DNA of 64,000 nucleotides from Hyphomicrobium facile (GCF_900116175.1 NZ_FPCH01000001.1:312501-376500); one strand, 5' to 3'; positions 22,675 through 32,207 are shown, counted from the stretch's first letter. A program made the numbers and translations. Notes: a model not told the origin generated them from the sequence alone.

Positions 22675-24927
22675 TCAGTGATGCTTCGAACTTCTGACAG
22701 TCTGCACCGTTGGAGCAGCGGCCGCATGTTGCCGGGTCAAATTCTGCAACTCATCGGATTCGAAAATAGCCTCGATCTCCGCCAGTCGCTCCCGCGCTGG
22801 TTTGCTTCGGACACCGACGAGTTCAATGATCCGGTCGAGCTTTCCCTTCATTCTGAAGGCTAGATCCGGATTGCGTGCGAGCATTGACGGAATGGCATTG
22901 ATAGCTCCGCGCTCGTCCAGCAACAGCATCAGGAACTGCTGGCGCACGATTTGCTTGAATGTCGTGAGAGTGACGCCTTTGCCGGTATCTTCTCGCATGC
23001 GCCGCAGAAGATTGAATCCGCGCTCGTCAATGACGCCATCGGGCATTCGGATATAGAGAAGCGCGCGGATAATGGCCTCCCGCGGACCGCCGTCCGATAT
23101 CCGGCTTTTGAGCTCGTCAATTTTTTGCGCGATCAGCGTACGATAGGCGACGCCGTCATCCAGTCTTCGCCGGGGTTTGTCGTCGCTTGCTTTGAGTCCC
23201 ACGAGTGCTTGCAAAAGCGGCGAACCGTAAAACGCATGAAACCACGCTTCGATCGTATTGTCGCGTAGATCGCGATAGGCATCGAGCCTATCAATGAACC
23301 ACTCGCTGAAGCTTTCCTGCGCCTGCCATAAGACGTTGTCTTTCGAGACAGGCTGGCGGTTTTCCCGGATCCACTCAACATTCGACAGCAGGGGCTGCAG
23401 CAGAGGATTAGAGTCGGAGAAAAATTCATATTGCATGCGAAGAGGATGTAATCGGCGCATCCATTCTGCGGTGGTCTCGTTGGCCCAGGCTCTCATCCAT
23501 GGCTGCATAAACGTCCGATAGAGCCCGAGATTGATTTCGGAGAGGCGCGCGACGGCCGCAAACTCGCGATCGTCCTCCTCGCTGTTGCTGCCGAGTGCGC
23601 GGATGTCATCTAAAGTGCGGGCTTCGAAGCGGACTAGATAGTCACCCCCTATGAATTCGGCCCCGGCTTCGTCACCGTTCTTGGGCGTCATCACGGCTTC
23701 GTAGAGACCGGGCGGTAGCGTATCGATCAGATCGATATTGCTCGCGAATTGATCGTGCTCCTTCTTGGCAACGGAGCCCGAAACAAAGATGCCGAGATGT
23801 CCCACGGACTCGTGCACCGCATAAACGATCGTTTGGCCGTGAGTCCGAATGTCGTCAACGCTGTCGTAGAGATCGAGAATCCAATCCAAGGCCTGCGGCG
23901 GGGGCGTGATGTTGTCTGCCTTCGAGCAGAAGACGACAATCGGCGAGCGAATGTTACGAAGATCGATGCGAGCGCCGTTGGACGATGCGATCTCACCCGT
24001 CGTGAGTTTATTTGCGACGAACAATTCATCGGCAATGAATTGCATCTCACCGGCGTTCAGCAACACATGTCCGCCCCACCACTGTTCGAAATCCAGATAC
24101 CGCGGCGTTTCGGTGTCGACCTTGGAGTAGAGATTGTAGTGCTTGGCCCAAAGAGTATTTGCGGGGTTGAGGTTCTCGAAATTGAAAACGAGCCACGCAC
24201 CATCGAACTTGCCGTTACCGGTATCTCCGAGCAGAGCGGTGAGCCAAGTGCCGCCAAGTAAACCGGCGGTGTAACGCATGGGATTCTGTCTCGGCTCTCC
24301 GGCCCAATACGAGAGGGGAGCCCCCGCGATGATGATTGGGCCGAACAGCTCAGGCCGCTCGGCCGCCACCATCATGACAGCCCAACCCGCTTGGCAATTG
24401 CCGATAACGGCTGGCTTGCCGTCCGCCTCCGGATGCAGGTTAATGACATGCTGAATGAAGACGGCTTCCGCCTGTGCGATGTCTTCAATTGTCTGATCCG
24501 GAACCGGCTCCGGAAGAAAGCCGATGAAATAGCACGGGTGACCGGCCTTCATCGCCACGCCGATCTCACTCTGCGGCTTGAACCCGCCGATGCCGGGTCC
24601 ATGCCCGGCTCGTGGGTCGACGACCACAAATGGCCGCTTACGTTTGTCGGGCTTGTCTTCTTCGGAGGGGACTATGCGTACGAGTGCGTAGTTCACAGGC
24701 TTTGATAATGTGCGGCCATCAATGACAAGCTCGCAGGCGAATTTCAAAACATGCGGCGCGCGCTTGGCTGCGTGCTCATGATACCGCGAGCTTCTTTGCT
24801 CGAGTGCGTCGAGAAAGAGAATGCTGCGTTGCCAAGCATCGATCGAATACGCCCACGCGTCCAAGGCTACGTTGAATGGTTGTGGGTTGCTCGGTTTTTG
24901 GACGGCTGAAATCGTTGGGTCGGGCAT
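22675..24927 (-). CDS. DUF3141 protein, PHA-synthase-like alpha/beta hydrolase
   Basis: A 750-residue protein. The N-terminal half carries an alpha/beta-hydrolase fold with a PhaC-like nucleophile elbow, VIGNCQAGWAV, where Cys rather than Ser is the presumed nucleophile, preceded by PFVVVDPRAGHGPGIGGFKP and followed by IVVFCSKADNITPPPQALDW and HESVGHLGIFVSG (candidate Asp and His). The C-terminal 300 residues are helical and specific to DUF3141. Real PHA synthases have GxCxGG; here it is GNCQAG, so polymerase activity is unproven. It heads the operon with pta, ackA and fabI, 60 bases after a perfect FixK/FNR box. Confidence 0.85.
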   Translation of the reverse strand: MPDPTISAVQKPSNPQPFNVALDAWAYSIDAWQRSILFLDALEQRSSRYHEHAAKRAPHVLKFACELVIDGRTLSKPVNYALVRIVPSEEDKPDKRKRPFVVVDPRAGHGPGIGGFKPQSEIGVAMKAGHPCYFIGFLPEPVPDQTIEDIAQAEAVFIQHVINLHPEADGKPAVIGNCQAGWAVMMVAAERPELFGPIIIAGAPLSYWAGEPRQNPMRYTAGLLGGTWLTALLGDTGNGKFDGAWLVFNFENLNPANTLWAKHYNLYSKVDTETPRYLDFEQWWGGHVLLNAGEMQFIADELFVANKLTTGEIASSNGARIDLRNIRSPIVVFCSKADNITPPPQALDWILDLYDSVDDIRTHGQTIVYAVHESVGHLGIFVSGSVAKKEHDQFASNIDLIDTLPPGLYEAVMTPKNGDEAGAEFIGGDYLVRFEARTLDDIRALGSNSEEDDREFAAVARLSEINLGLYRTFMQPWMRAWANETTAEWMRRLHPLRMQYEFFSDSNPLLQPLLSNVEWIRENRQPVSKDNVLWQAQESFSEWFIDRLDAYRDLRDNTIEAWFHAFYGSPLLQALVGLKASDDKPRRRLDDGVAYRTLIAQKIDELKSRISDGGPREAIIRALLYIRMPDGVIDERGFNLLRRMREDTGKGVTLTTFKQIVRQQFLMLLLDERGAINAIPSMLARNPDLAFRMKGKLDRIIELVGVRSKPARERLAEIEAIFESDELQNLTRQHAAAAPTVQTVRSSKHH

Positions 24928-24986
24928 GAGCGGCTACTCACAAAATTATCAGCCGGCGCACTAATGCGTTGCACCATATGCCGATA

Positions 24987-25000
24987 TTGATCGAAATCAA
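24987..25000 (-). promoter_or_regulatory. FixK/FNR-type operator
   Basis: TTGATCGAAATCAA is a perfect match to TTGAT-N4-ATCAA, the site bound by FixK/FNR-type activators. It lies 60 bases before the start of the DUF3141 gene, suitable for activating the five-gene operon under low oxygen. Confidence 0.8.
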
Positions 25001-25469
25001 GGTTGCGAACTTGTTCATCATCTCGCACGACGACCGCTTATAAATCTCGCGCGTGGAGTCGCGTAGCGCTTCATAATAGGTTATCCAGCGACGCTGATCG
25101 CGGCGAGTTTGCAGTTTAAGTAATCACTCTCTCGTCCCCATTTCAGCGCAATTCAACGCCTTATGAAGTGATTAAATGACGATGCAAATGTGATTTAAAA
25201 AATCGTGAATTGGTCGAGGTTGCCCTCACTCGCGGCAAGCAGCGCAAACTGATTTTGACCCGTCTCAGCGAAAACATGGCCAGCGTTGAAAAGGCCTTGG
25301 GTTATGGATCGCTCGCCAAATTTGACGATCCACAAGAACGGCGGTCGAGCGAACACGTCGTGACGGAAAGCGTACAGCGGTGAAACGCCGACGCAAGTGA
25401 ACCTTCGTCCGGCGGCGCGAGTGTGCGGTAATGCGGCAAGCTCAACCAGATGCACTTAAGTCATCCGTT
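25001..25469. other. Non-coding or decayed stretch
   Basis: Between the FixK box and the ROK remnant. A plus-strand frame from about 25201 to 25383 (contains ILTRLSENMASVEKALGYG) is open but has no start or ribosome site and I cannot assign it. It may be the tail of an older gene. The AT-rich start (25100-25200) suggests loss of a gene or simple spacer. Confidence 0.4.
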
Positions 25470-26075
25470 AAGACCGTGGGCGCTCGTCGGCTCGCTACCG
25501 GACAGTCGGAAAGTCGTTCGTTTCGATCAGGCCCAACGCTCACGCCCCGGCGCATGGTGTCTGGGGTGAAAAAACTTGCCGCTGATTGGACCTATGATGT
25601 GGTGTCCATCGGCTACCCGGGCCCAGTCTTGGGGGGGGCCGGCCTTCAGCGGAACCTGTAAACTTAGCGCGTGGATGGGTCGCGTTCGATTTCGCGCAGG
25701 CGTTTGGTCGTCCCGTCAAAGTGATAAACGATGCCGCCATGCAGGCCTTGGGAAGCTACGAAGGCGGAAAGATGCTGTTTCTCGGTCTAGGAACAGGACT
25801 CGGCACCACCTTGATCGCTAGCAGCCGATGGAACTCGGTCATTTGCCGTACAAGCAAGGAACCTACGAGGATTACGTCGGACGCGCCGGCCTTGAGCGCA
25901 ACGGGAAGAGAAGGTGGCAAGGTCATGTGGCCGATGCATCGAGCGTCTTATGGCGGCCCTGCAGCCAGATGATACGGTGATCGGCGGAGGCAATGTCAGA
26001 AAGCTCCGCACACTGCCGCCGCCTTGTCGCGCAGGCGACAACGCCAATGCCTTTCGGGGCGGTTTTCGGTTGTGG
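25470..26075 (+). pseudogene. ROK-family sugar kinase pseudogene (polyphosphate glucokinase-like)
   Basis: Translated pieces in different frames line up with a ROK kinase: SGPTLTPRRMVSGVKKLAAD and WTYDVVSIGYPGPVLGG, then NLARGWVAFDFAQAFGRPVK, VINDAAMQALGSYEGGKMLF, LGLGTGLGTTLI, then DDTVIGGGNVRKL and a CRAGDNANAFRGGFRLW tail. At least three frameshifts separate the pieces, so no functional enzyme can be made. ROK kinases phosphorylate glucose or related sugars. It belongs to a cluster of broken genes next to the tRNA-Leu. Confidence 0.8.
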
Positions 26076-26406
26076 GTTGAAGCCAGTTTGTCCCGCGGGA
26101 ATTGCCGGCGCGCCACGTTCACTCCAGGTGAGTGATGCGATTCAGGACTTGGCGGATCTCGCCGGGTTGGAGATCGTGGACTGGTTTTACGATGCGACGC
26201 GATTCCCGATGTGAGTGAACCATGATGCCTCCTCGAGTTCTTCAGACTCGCCCGCTCCAAAACAAGCAAACGCGCAGGTATCTTGGCTCTCTGTCTCTGG
26301 CCCATCTCCGGTGCGGATCGATTGGGCGCGCATGACCGCGTCAGGGGCGTCGCCACCGCCTTGCCACTCGGTCGTGGGCCGACTTCCGCAAATGGGATAA
26401 AGCGGT

Positions 26407-26677
26407 CCCGAGCGTGGCAACGCCGCCCTCTTCGCTGAAGCGGTCCGTCGAGACGTGAACGTATGCGATGCCGGCAAACGGCTCAAATGCGAGTGAGCCT
26501 GCGTTCATTGGAAGTCCCATCTCGCCGAAAATCTGGCCGGTGTCGCCGCCGTAATTGGCTTCGATGCTTTCGAGGAAAAACAGGAAATACAACTCTCCGT
26601 TCCGTGTCGATGTCGTGCCATGTCCACGACGCGCCGGTGCGCAGAGCGGAGGCGCCGACCGGTCCGCCCGCGTAGGC
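26407..26677 (-). pseudogene. Autotransporter beta-barrel fragment
   Basis: Two minus-strand frames join to an autotransporter outer-membrane barrel segment: ALRTGASWTWHDIDTERRVV followed, after a frameshift near 26575, by SIEANYGGDTGQIFGEMGLP and SLAFEPFAGIAYVHVSTDRF. Both the passenger domain and the last barrel strands are missing. It is a relic only, lying just before the duplicated tRNA segment. Confidence 0.7.
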
Positions 26678-26799
26678 TGCAAGGAGGACTGCATTCCTCG
26701 GATTGCGAATGTCATTCTGATTGCAGCACGCAGCGCCGCGCGGGCGCACCGAGAAAATTTGAAGTCGCAGCTTGATGCCGAACTCCTGGCGTCCTCGAC

Positions 26800-27085
26800 A
26801 GATTAAAGGAGCTGGACGCGCTTCAGGTCGGCAGCTTCGCCGCGCGCTGCGATCCGAGGACCTATGAAGCCCTGGTGGAGTTGGCCGAGCGTCATCGCAA
26901 GGCGGTTTTGGTCCGCCATTTTCTTCGCTCGTTATCGAGAACGGTTGCCGTGGATCAATCGAAGTCGCAGGCCGTAGTCTTGATGACTGGATGAAATGGG
27001 CCGCCACTAAGACCGATGAACTTGATGCGATGGTTCAGGGCGCCGAGCCCGTGTTCCGGAAACTCGCGAAGTCACGAGCCGCTTG
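26800..27085 (+). pseudogene. Remnant of a hypothetical gene, copy A
   Basis: The plus strand reads RLKELDALQVGSFAARCDPR, then YEALVELAERHRKAVLVRHF and LRSLSRTVA, then shifts frame (one base shorter than copy B near 26955) into RSLDDWMKWAATKTDELDAM. There is no start codon. The family is unknown to me; copy B at 58546 keeps the frame longer. Confidence 0.55.
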
Positions 27086-27160
27086 GAAATCCCGCCAAAT
27101 GCTTGGATATGATATTTTTTCTTGCAAAATCAACTGGTTATAAAAATTATTTGTGTTGAT

Positions 27161-27246
27161 TGGTGCCCAGAAGAGGACTCGAACCTCCACGCCTTGTGAG
27201 CGCTGCTACCTGAAAGCAGTGCGTCTACCAATTCCGCCATCTGGGC
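27161..27246 (-). tRNA. tRNA-Leu (CAG)
   Basis: On the minus strand an 86-base cloverleaf begins GCCCAGATGGCGGAATTGGT and ends CTGGGCACCA with encoded CCA. The anticodon stem CTGCT/AGCAG encloses the loop TTCAGGT, giving anticodon CAG (codon CUG). The long variable arm typical of a class II tRNA is present. It is identical to the gene at 58946-59031. Confidence 0.97.
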
Positions 27247-27256
27247 ATCGACGTGT

Positions 27257-27285
27257 CAGGTAAATTGTGCCGGCCCGGAAGTCAA
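27257..27285 (-). promoter_or_regulatory. Promoter of tRNA-Leu, copy A
   Basis: On the minus strand, TTGACT (27285-27280), 17 bases, TACCTG (27262-27257), ending 11 bases before the tRNA. Both hexamers and the spacing are kept at the second copy although the spacer has changed, which supports function. Confidence 0.6.
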
Positions 27286-27291
27286 TTGCGT

Positions 27292-27864
27292 GACAGCTAT
27301 CCGGTCGAGACAATGTTCAAGGGGACCGACGAGGGGCCCGGCGACTTTGCAGCGTCATTTCGACCCTTAGTGCCAGCGGTTGCACCATGAGATGACGGGC
27401 GCTGCAGGGCTTCACGCTGTGCTCGACGATGCAGAGCGGTCTGCGGCCGATGCCGTGTGGAGCAATAATCAGGACGAGGGTTGGCGGCCGCTTGCTCCAA
27501 ACGTGGCAACATCGAGATCTCGCGCTTGTGGTGCCGCGCCGCGCGAGCGTGGCCGTCGATCTACAGAAGGTCGCTATTCGTCTGCACGCGAAACGGCGAG
27601 TATGTGACGGATCGCAGAATCACCCCAAGGTTTCGAAATAATTACCGCCTACTGATTTTTCTCTTGGAGCCATTCGTTTCTATTTTTCGAGTCGCGCATC
27701 TTCGTGCCCGCTCGATCTGTGCTCGTCGATTGAACAAATCGCCTTTCTCATAAGTGCATTTTGTGGCCGATGTTCTCAATGCTGACAATTGGTCTAGCGG
27801 CGCTTGTTCGGCGTAGACAAATGCTTTTTTTCCAATTCGCACGCTGATCCCAAATTCCGGGAGA
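27292..27864. other. Stretch without recognisable genes
   Basis: About 570 bases between the tRNA segment and the porin gene. Overlapping open frames exist on both strands but none has a ribosome site or a recognisable product. It should hold the porin promoter; I see no clear operator. Confidence 0.5.
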
Positions 27865-29001
27865 ATGATTTTGATCAGTGCTTTGCAGCGGGGATTGGCT
27901 GCCGCCACCTGCACCTTCACTCTTTTCGGCAGTTCGTCCGCTTTCGCGCAAGAGTTCCTGAGGTTCAATCTCTGGGATGACGACTCTTGGATCAGCGTCG
28001 GAGCGGGCCTGCGCGGGCAGTTCATCACGGAGCCCGAGAAGTCAGGACTTAATGATGCGGAACTAGCAAACGCCCGACTTTATATACAGGGCCAGCTCAC
28101 CAAGAAAGTCGGCTTCACTTATAATACCGACATAGATCAAGCTCCGAACGGCGATCCCACTGGTATGCAAACTCTCGACGCGATGGCTCGCTTCGAGTTT
28201 CACGACGAGTTCAACCTCTACGGTGGGCGTATGTTGCCTCCGAGCGATCGCGCAAACCTCGACGGGCCATTCAATCTCGGAACGTGGGAATTTCCGTTCG
28301 TCAGCGCCTATCCCAGTATTTTCGATGGGCGCGACAATGGAGGCGCCGTCTGGGGCGATATCGGCAAGTTCAAATATATGATTGGCGGATACCAGGGTTG
28401 CACCGCAGATAACAACACGTGCTTCAGTCGCGAAGCCAATGGGCCGCTTGTTGCTGGCCGTGTGCAGTATGATTTCTGGGATGCAGAGGACGGCTATTAC
28501 ACCTACTCGAGCGACTATTACGGCAAAAAGAAAATTCTGTCGGTCGGTGTCGTCGGGCAGTTCCAGAGTGGAGCCGCGACCGACGGTGTGCGGTCAGGTG
28601 ATTTCACCGGCTTCAACGTGGACGTGCTGATGCAGCATCACGCGTTTACCGCGCATGACAATTTTACGATCGAAGGTGCGTATTACATCTACGATACCTA
28701 CGGCATCGATACGAGCACCGCGGATGGCGGAAACGGGCTTGCTTCCGGCAATGCCTGGTTCATCCTGACGAGCTACCTGATCGATCACAAGGTTTGCATC
28801 GGCAGGTTTGAGCCGGTCTTCCGCTATCAGGAGTTCGATCACGATTTCGGTCCGGACCAGGTCGAATATTCGGTCGGCAGCAACTTCATCATCGATGGGC
28901 ACGACGCGCTTCTGTCCGCCCTCTATTCGCATGAGAATATCGACAACTTCGGCGACAGGAACGTCGACAGATTTATTCTGGGTATGCAACTTCAGTTTTG
29001 A
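27865..29001 (+). CDS. OprO/OprP-type outer-membrane porin
   Basis: A 378-residue protein with a signal peptide (about residues 1-28, cleavage after FAQ) and a beta-barrel body in which short aromatic-ended strands alternate with Asp/Gly turns (FEFHDEFNLYGGRMLPPSDR, NVDRFILGMQLQF at the C-terminus, ending in Phe as barrels do). LYIQGQLTKKVGFTYNTDID resembles phosphate-selective (OprO/P) porins, a family also used for pyrophosphate, arsenate and short-chain amides. It is the first gene of the tRNA-bracketed region and convergent with the AprA-like operon, so it may admit that pathway's substrate (inference). Confidence 0.75.
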   Translation: MILISALQRGLAAATCTFTLFGSSSAFAQEFLRFNLWDDDSWISVGAGLRGQFITEPEKSGLNDAELANARLYIQGQLTKKVGFTYNTDIDQAPNGDPTGMQTLDAMARFEFHDEFNLYGGRMLPPSDRANLDGPFNLGTWEFPFVSAYPSIFDGRDNGGAVWGDIGKFKYMIGGYQGCTADNNTCFSREANGPLVAGRVQYDFWDAEDGYYTYSSDYYGKKKILSVGVVGQFQSGAATDGVRSGDFTGFNVDVLMQHHAFTAHDNFTIEGAYYIYDTYGIDTSTADGGNGLASGNAWFILTSYLIDHKVCIGRFEPVFRYQEFDHDFGPDQVEYSVGSNFIIDGHDALLSALYSHENIDNFGDRNVDRFILGMQLQF

Positions 29002-29009
29002 TGAAACGG

Positions 29010-29972
29010 CTACGCCGCACCAAGCCGCGACAGGGCCCACCGGGCGTTCTTGCGGACATCGGCGTCGGGATCGGTCGCTGCTTGGTTCAGGATATCGCGC
29101 GTGTCCGGATGCGCGAGATGACCCAAGCCGTTGGCCGCCTCCTTCCGCAAATTTGGCTCTGGATGGTCGAGGTTCCGCGCGATGTGAGGCGCAGCTTCCC
29201 TGACGCCGAGTTGCGCAAGGCTGCGCACGGCCTTGAGACGTACCTGCCAGAAGGCATCATCGAGAGCCGCTACGAGCGGCGCGGGATCAAATCCCTCAAC
29301 CTTGGTGTAGCCAAGGGCTTCCGCCGCCGCTTCCCTCACGCTCCACGCGTTGTCGGCGAGCCCACGCACGAGGGTCGCGACGCCACCGGCAAGGCGCGAA
29401 AATCCAAGGGCGCTGATTGCCGTGCGTCTCACGTGCGGGTCGGGATCTCTCGCGGCGGCCTGCAGCGCGGGAACGGCGTCCTCGCGTTTCAAATAGCCGA
29501 TGACGCCGACCGCTTGAATTCGAACCTCGGTATCTTCGTCCTGCAGGGCCTGCAGCGCTGGCCCCAAAGCGAGAGCCGACCGCAGTTCCTTCAGCCCGCG
29601 CAACAGCGACGCGCGCACGAACGGGGATGCATCGGTCAATCCAGCAACAAGGACAGGTGCCGCGTCGGCATCCTTGATCTCGCAGAGGCCTTCAGCAGCG
29701 GCTTGCGAAACGCCGGGATCGGCATCGCGGAGAAGCGCGACCAGGCCTTCGGCGTCGCCAGGCCCGCCGAAGGTTCCAAGTCCGAGCGCTACTTGCCTCC
29801 GCACGCCCGGATCCGGATCGCGCACGACGCTTAGAAGCAGCTTCGACGCCTCGGGATCGCCGCTGTCGCTCAAGGCCAAGACCGAAACTCTACGCCGCTG
29901 AGGGTCGTCCGACTGCAGGTCCTCTGCCAGCGCCGCGAGGTCGACGTCGTCTTCAAACAGGTCCGCCGTCAC
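29010..29972 (-). CDS. HEAT-repeat protein
   Basis: A 320-residue all-helical solenoid of about nine HEAT/PBS-lyase-type repeats of roughly 31 residues, each with an A-x-x-x-L pattern (RRRVSVLALSDSGDPEASKL, VRRQVALGLGTFGGPGDAEG, VRRTAISALGFSRLAGGVAT and others). There is no signal peptide and no catalytic motif. HEAT proteins of this kind often act as scaffolds or as maturation partners of redox enzymes. The gene overlaps the AprA-like flavoprotein gene by 4 bases, so its job is probably to hold or mature that enzyme. Confidence 0.8.
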   Translation of the reverse strand: MTADLFEDDVDLAALAEDLQSDDPQRRRVSVLALSDSGDPEASKLLLSVVRDPDPGVRRQVALGLGTFGGPGDAEGLVALLRDADPGVSQAAAEGLCEIKDADAAPVLVAGLTDASPFVRASLLRGLKELRSALALGPALQALQDEDTEVRIQAVGVIGYLKREDAVPALQAAARDPDPHVRRTAISALGFSRLAGGVATLVRGLADNAWSVREAAAEALGYTKVEGFDPAPLVAALDDAFWQVRLKAVRSLAQLGVREAAPHIARNLDHPEPNLRKEAANGLGHLAHPDTRDILNQAATDPDADVRKNARWALSRLGAA

Positions 29973-31738
29973 GTGGCAATCCTCGTCGCGGCCACATCGT
30001 CAGCCTGGCGCGTGCGCTGCCTGTAATAAAGATCCTTCTCGTCGTCGGCTATCGGCACGACGTATGGCTGGACTTCACGCTTCTCGACCGTCATCCGGCC
30101 ATCGGTTTTGCCGACAAGCGTATGGCAGAACCAATCGGCGTCATTTCGATCCGTATAGTCCGTGCGTAAGTGATAGAGGCCCCACCGGCTCTCTGTCCGA
30201 AACAGCGAGGCGGCGGCCGCCATATCCGCGCAATCGAGAATGGATGAGGCTTCGAGCGCTCGCAGAAGCTCATGGGCGTTGCGCGCCAGCATGCCCTGCT
30301 CAAGGTCTTCGCGGACCTCGGCGAAGCGCTGCTGTGCCAGCTGGTACTTGCGCGGGACCTTCGGCGGCTGCAGGTAATCGTTCACAAGCCGCCGCGTCTT
30401 GTACTCGATCTGGTTTGGCGGAATGCCGCGCTCGCGCTTCGTCGGTGCTAAAACCCGCTCGCACTCCCGCGTCACTTCCTCCGCATCGATATCCGCAAGT
30501 GAGACGCCGGCGGCGTATTCCACGGCATGCTCACCAGCGATCATACCGTTCGTAAAAGCGCCAAGCATATAGCTGTGCGGTACGCTCGCCATGTCGCCGG
30601 CGGCGTAGAGGCCCTCCACGGTGGTTCGCGCGAACTCGTCGACGAACACTCCCGAGGCGCTATGGCCGGAGCAGAAGCCGATCTCGGAGATGTGCATTTC
30701 GATCATCTCCGCACGGTAATCCGTTCCGCGCTGCTCGTGGAATTTGCCGCGCGATGGTCGTTCTACTTTGTGCAGGATGTCTTCGATCTCCGAGATCGTG
30801 CTGTCGTGGAGGTGGTTCAGCTTAAGGAACACCGGCCCCTTGCCGGACTGTAGCTCGGTGTAGAACTCCAGCATCATCTGCCCCGACCAGTAGTCGCAGT
30901 CGATGAAGCGGTTGCCTTCGTTGTTTGCAGTGTAGGCGCCGAAAGGACCGGCGACGTAGGCACATGCAGGGCCGTTGTAATCCTTGATGAGGGGATTGAT
31001 CTGGAAGCATTCGAGGTTCGCGAGCTTCGCGCCGGCATGATAGGCCATGGCATACCCGTCGCCGGAATTTGCCGCGTTCTCGTACGTGCCAAACAGGTAT
31101 CCGGAGGCAGGCAGACCAAGGCGTCCGGCCGCGCCCATGCAGAGGATGATCGCCTTGGCCCGGATGATCAGGAACTGACCCGTGCGCGTATTGACAGCAA
31201 TCGCGCCGGCGATCCGCCCGTCGCTTCCCTTCAGCAGGCGGGTTGCCATGTATCGGTTCGAGATCAGCAGCTGTGCCCGCTTGAGCTGGCGGTAGAGCGC
31301 CTTCTTCACGGTGTCGCCGTTCGGCATCGGCAACACGTATGCGCCGAGATGATGAACCTTCTTGACCGCAAAGTCCCCGTTCTCGGTCTTCTGAAATTTG
31401 ATGCCGAAGCGATCGAGTTCCTCAATGACGCTGTAGCAGCGTTCCGCATATTTGAGCACCGGCTTCTGATCGACGATGCCATCGTTCGCGATCGTGATCT
31501 CGCGGACGTACTGTTCGGGCGTCGCATGGCCTGGAATGACAGCGTTGTTCAAGCCGTCCATTCCCATCGAGATCGCGCCGGAGCGCTTCACGTTCGCCTT
31601 TTCGAGCAGGATGACTTTCGATTTCGGGTTCTTCTGCTTGGCTTTCAGCGCCGCCATGGGCCCTGCCGTTCCGCCGCCGAGAACAAGAACGTCGCAACTG
31701 ATCTCCGACGTGCCGTCAATGAGTTGGTCGAGTGCCAC
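29969..31738 (-). CDS. AprA-like FAD oxidoreductase (fumarate reductase/APS reductase superfamily)
   Basis: A 589-residue flavoprotein. The FAD-binding motif is CDVLVLGGGTAGPMAALKA (about 15-33), followed by EKANVKRSGAISMGMDGLNN, closely resembling the KRSGAV-x-x-GL motif of adenylylsulfate reductase alpha (AprA). A late YAAGDMASVPHSYMLGAFTN closes the FAD domain and a helical C-terminal domain follows. It is shorter than AprA (about 620-660). There are no sat, aprM or dsr genes around, so APS reduction or sulfite oxidation is doubtful. A two-cluster ferredoxin like AprB is encoded divergently nearby, so a two-subunit oxidoreductase with another substrate is likely. Confidence 0.8.
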   Translation of the reverse strand: MALDQLIDGTSEISCDVLVLGGGTAGPMAALKAKQKNPKSKVILLEKANVKRSGAISMGMDGLNNAVIPGHATPEQYVREITIANDGIVDQKPVLKYAERCYSVIEELDRFGIKFQKTENGDFAVKKVHHLGAYVLPMPNGDTVKKALYRQLKRAQLLISNRYMATRLLKGSDGRIAGAIAVNTRTGQFLIIRAKAIILCMGAAGRLGLPASGYLFGTYENAANSGDGYAMAYHAGAKLANLECFQINPLIKDYNGPACAYVAGPFGAYTANNEGNRFIDCDYWSGQMMLEFYTELQSGKGPVFLKLNHLHDSTISEIEDILHKVERPSRGKFHEQRGTDYRAEMIEMHISEIGFCSGHSASGVFVDEFARTTVEGLYAAGDMASVPHSYMLGAFTNGMIAGEHAVEYAAGVSLADIDAEEVTRECERVLAPTKRERGIPPNQIEYKTRRLVNDYLQPPKVPRKYQLAQQRFAEVREDLEQGMLARNAHELLRALEASSILDCADMAAAASLFRTESRWGLYHLRTDYTDRNDADWFCHTLVGKTDGRMTVEKREVQPYVVPIADDEKDLYYRQRTRQADDVAATRIAT

Positions 31739-31881
31739 GGATACCCTCTCGCCTGGCTTAAGACTTCGGCGAACACACTAGTGCGGATCCGGGACCGAGA
31801 GGCAGCAACTAATTGCTTTTGCAGTGTGCTGCACGATGCCAGTTTTGGGGGGCGATGGCGATACAGGAGTCTGGCTGACGG

Positions 31882-32193
31882 ATGCGCGTTACCGATGTGC
31901 TTTTGACCGAACAGGGTGAGGGATTGATCATTGTCGCCGACAATGGCCGCCGGCATGAACTCGGCGCGGCGTTGTTGTGGGTCGAGTGTCCCTCAGCGCA
32001 AGGTCGCGTGCGCCGCGAGCGCGGTTTGCATCGTGCTGCGCCCGAAGGCCTGACCATCGCGGCCGTAAACCCGATTGGCAACTACGCCGTCAATCTCGTT
32101 TTCTCTGACGGCCACGCACGCGGCATCTACCCATGGCCGTATCTTGCTGCCTTGGCCACGCGACCCCAACTCGAAGATTTCCTGATCGATTGA
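31882..32193 (+). CDS. DUF971 domain-containing protein
   Basis: A 103-residue protein of the DUF971 family, which resembles the N-terminal domain of gamma-butyrobetaine hydroxylase: opening with a basic RRHEL strand, a central EGLTIAAVNPIGNYAVNLVF and ending SDGHARGIYPWPYLAALA. Stand-alone members are linked to Fe-S cluster handling in some bacteria. Here it precedes the ferredoxin gene by 14 bases and diverges from the flavoprotein gene, suggesting a part in assembling the Fe-S partner (inference). Start ATG at 31882; no strong ribosome site. Confidence 0.75.
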   Translation: MRVTDVLLTEQGEGLIIVADNGRRHELGAALLWVECPSAQGRVRRERGLHRAAPEGLTIAAVNPIGNYAVNLVFSDGHARGIYPWPYLAALATRPQLEDFLID

Positions 32194-32207
32194 AAGTTTA
32201 TGACCGC

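Larger units (their letters stand above)
26704..27291. repeat. Duplicated segment, copy A (with tRNA-Leu)
   Basis: This segment is homologous along its length to 58482-59076: the same hypothetical gene remnant, the same AT-rich spacer, an identical 86-base tRNA-Leu gene and its promoter, in the same orientation. Identical stretches are broken by scattered substitutions and small indels. Homology fades after AGTCAATTGCGT at the right end and before GCGAATGTCATTCTGATTG at the left. Confidence 0.9.

Noticed and set aside
25787-26356. Minus-strand frame opposite the ROK remnant
   Set aside because: Arg/Ser/Pro-rich, no homology, lies opposite a clear relic of a kinase.
29969-31738. True dissimilatory adenylylsulfate reductase alpha
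   Set aside because: Shorter than AprA, no ATP sulfurylase, no Qmo, AprM or Dsr genes, and the ferredoxin lacks the AprB tail. Only an AprA-like label is justified.
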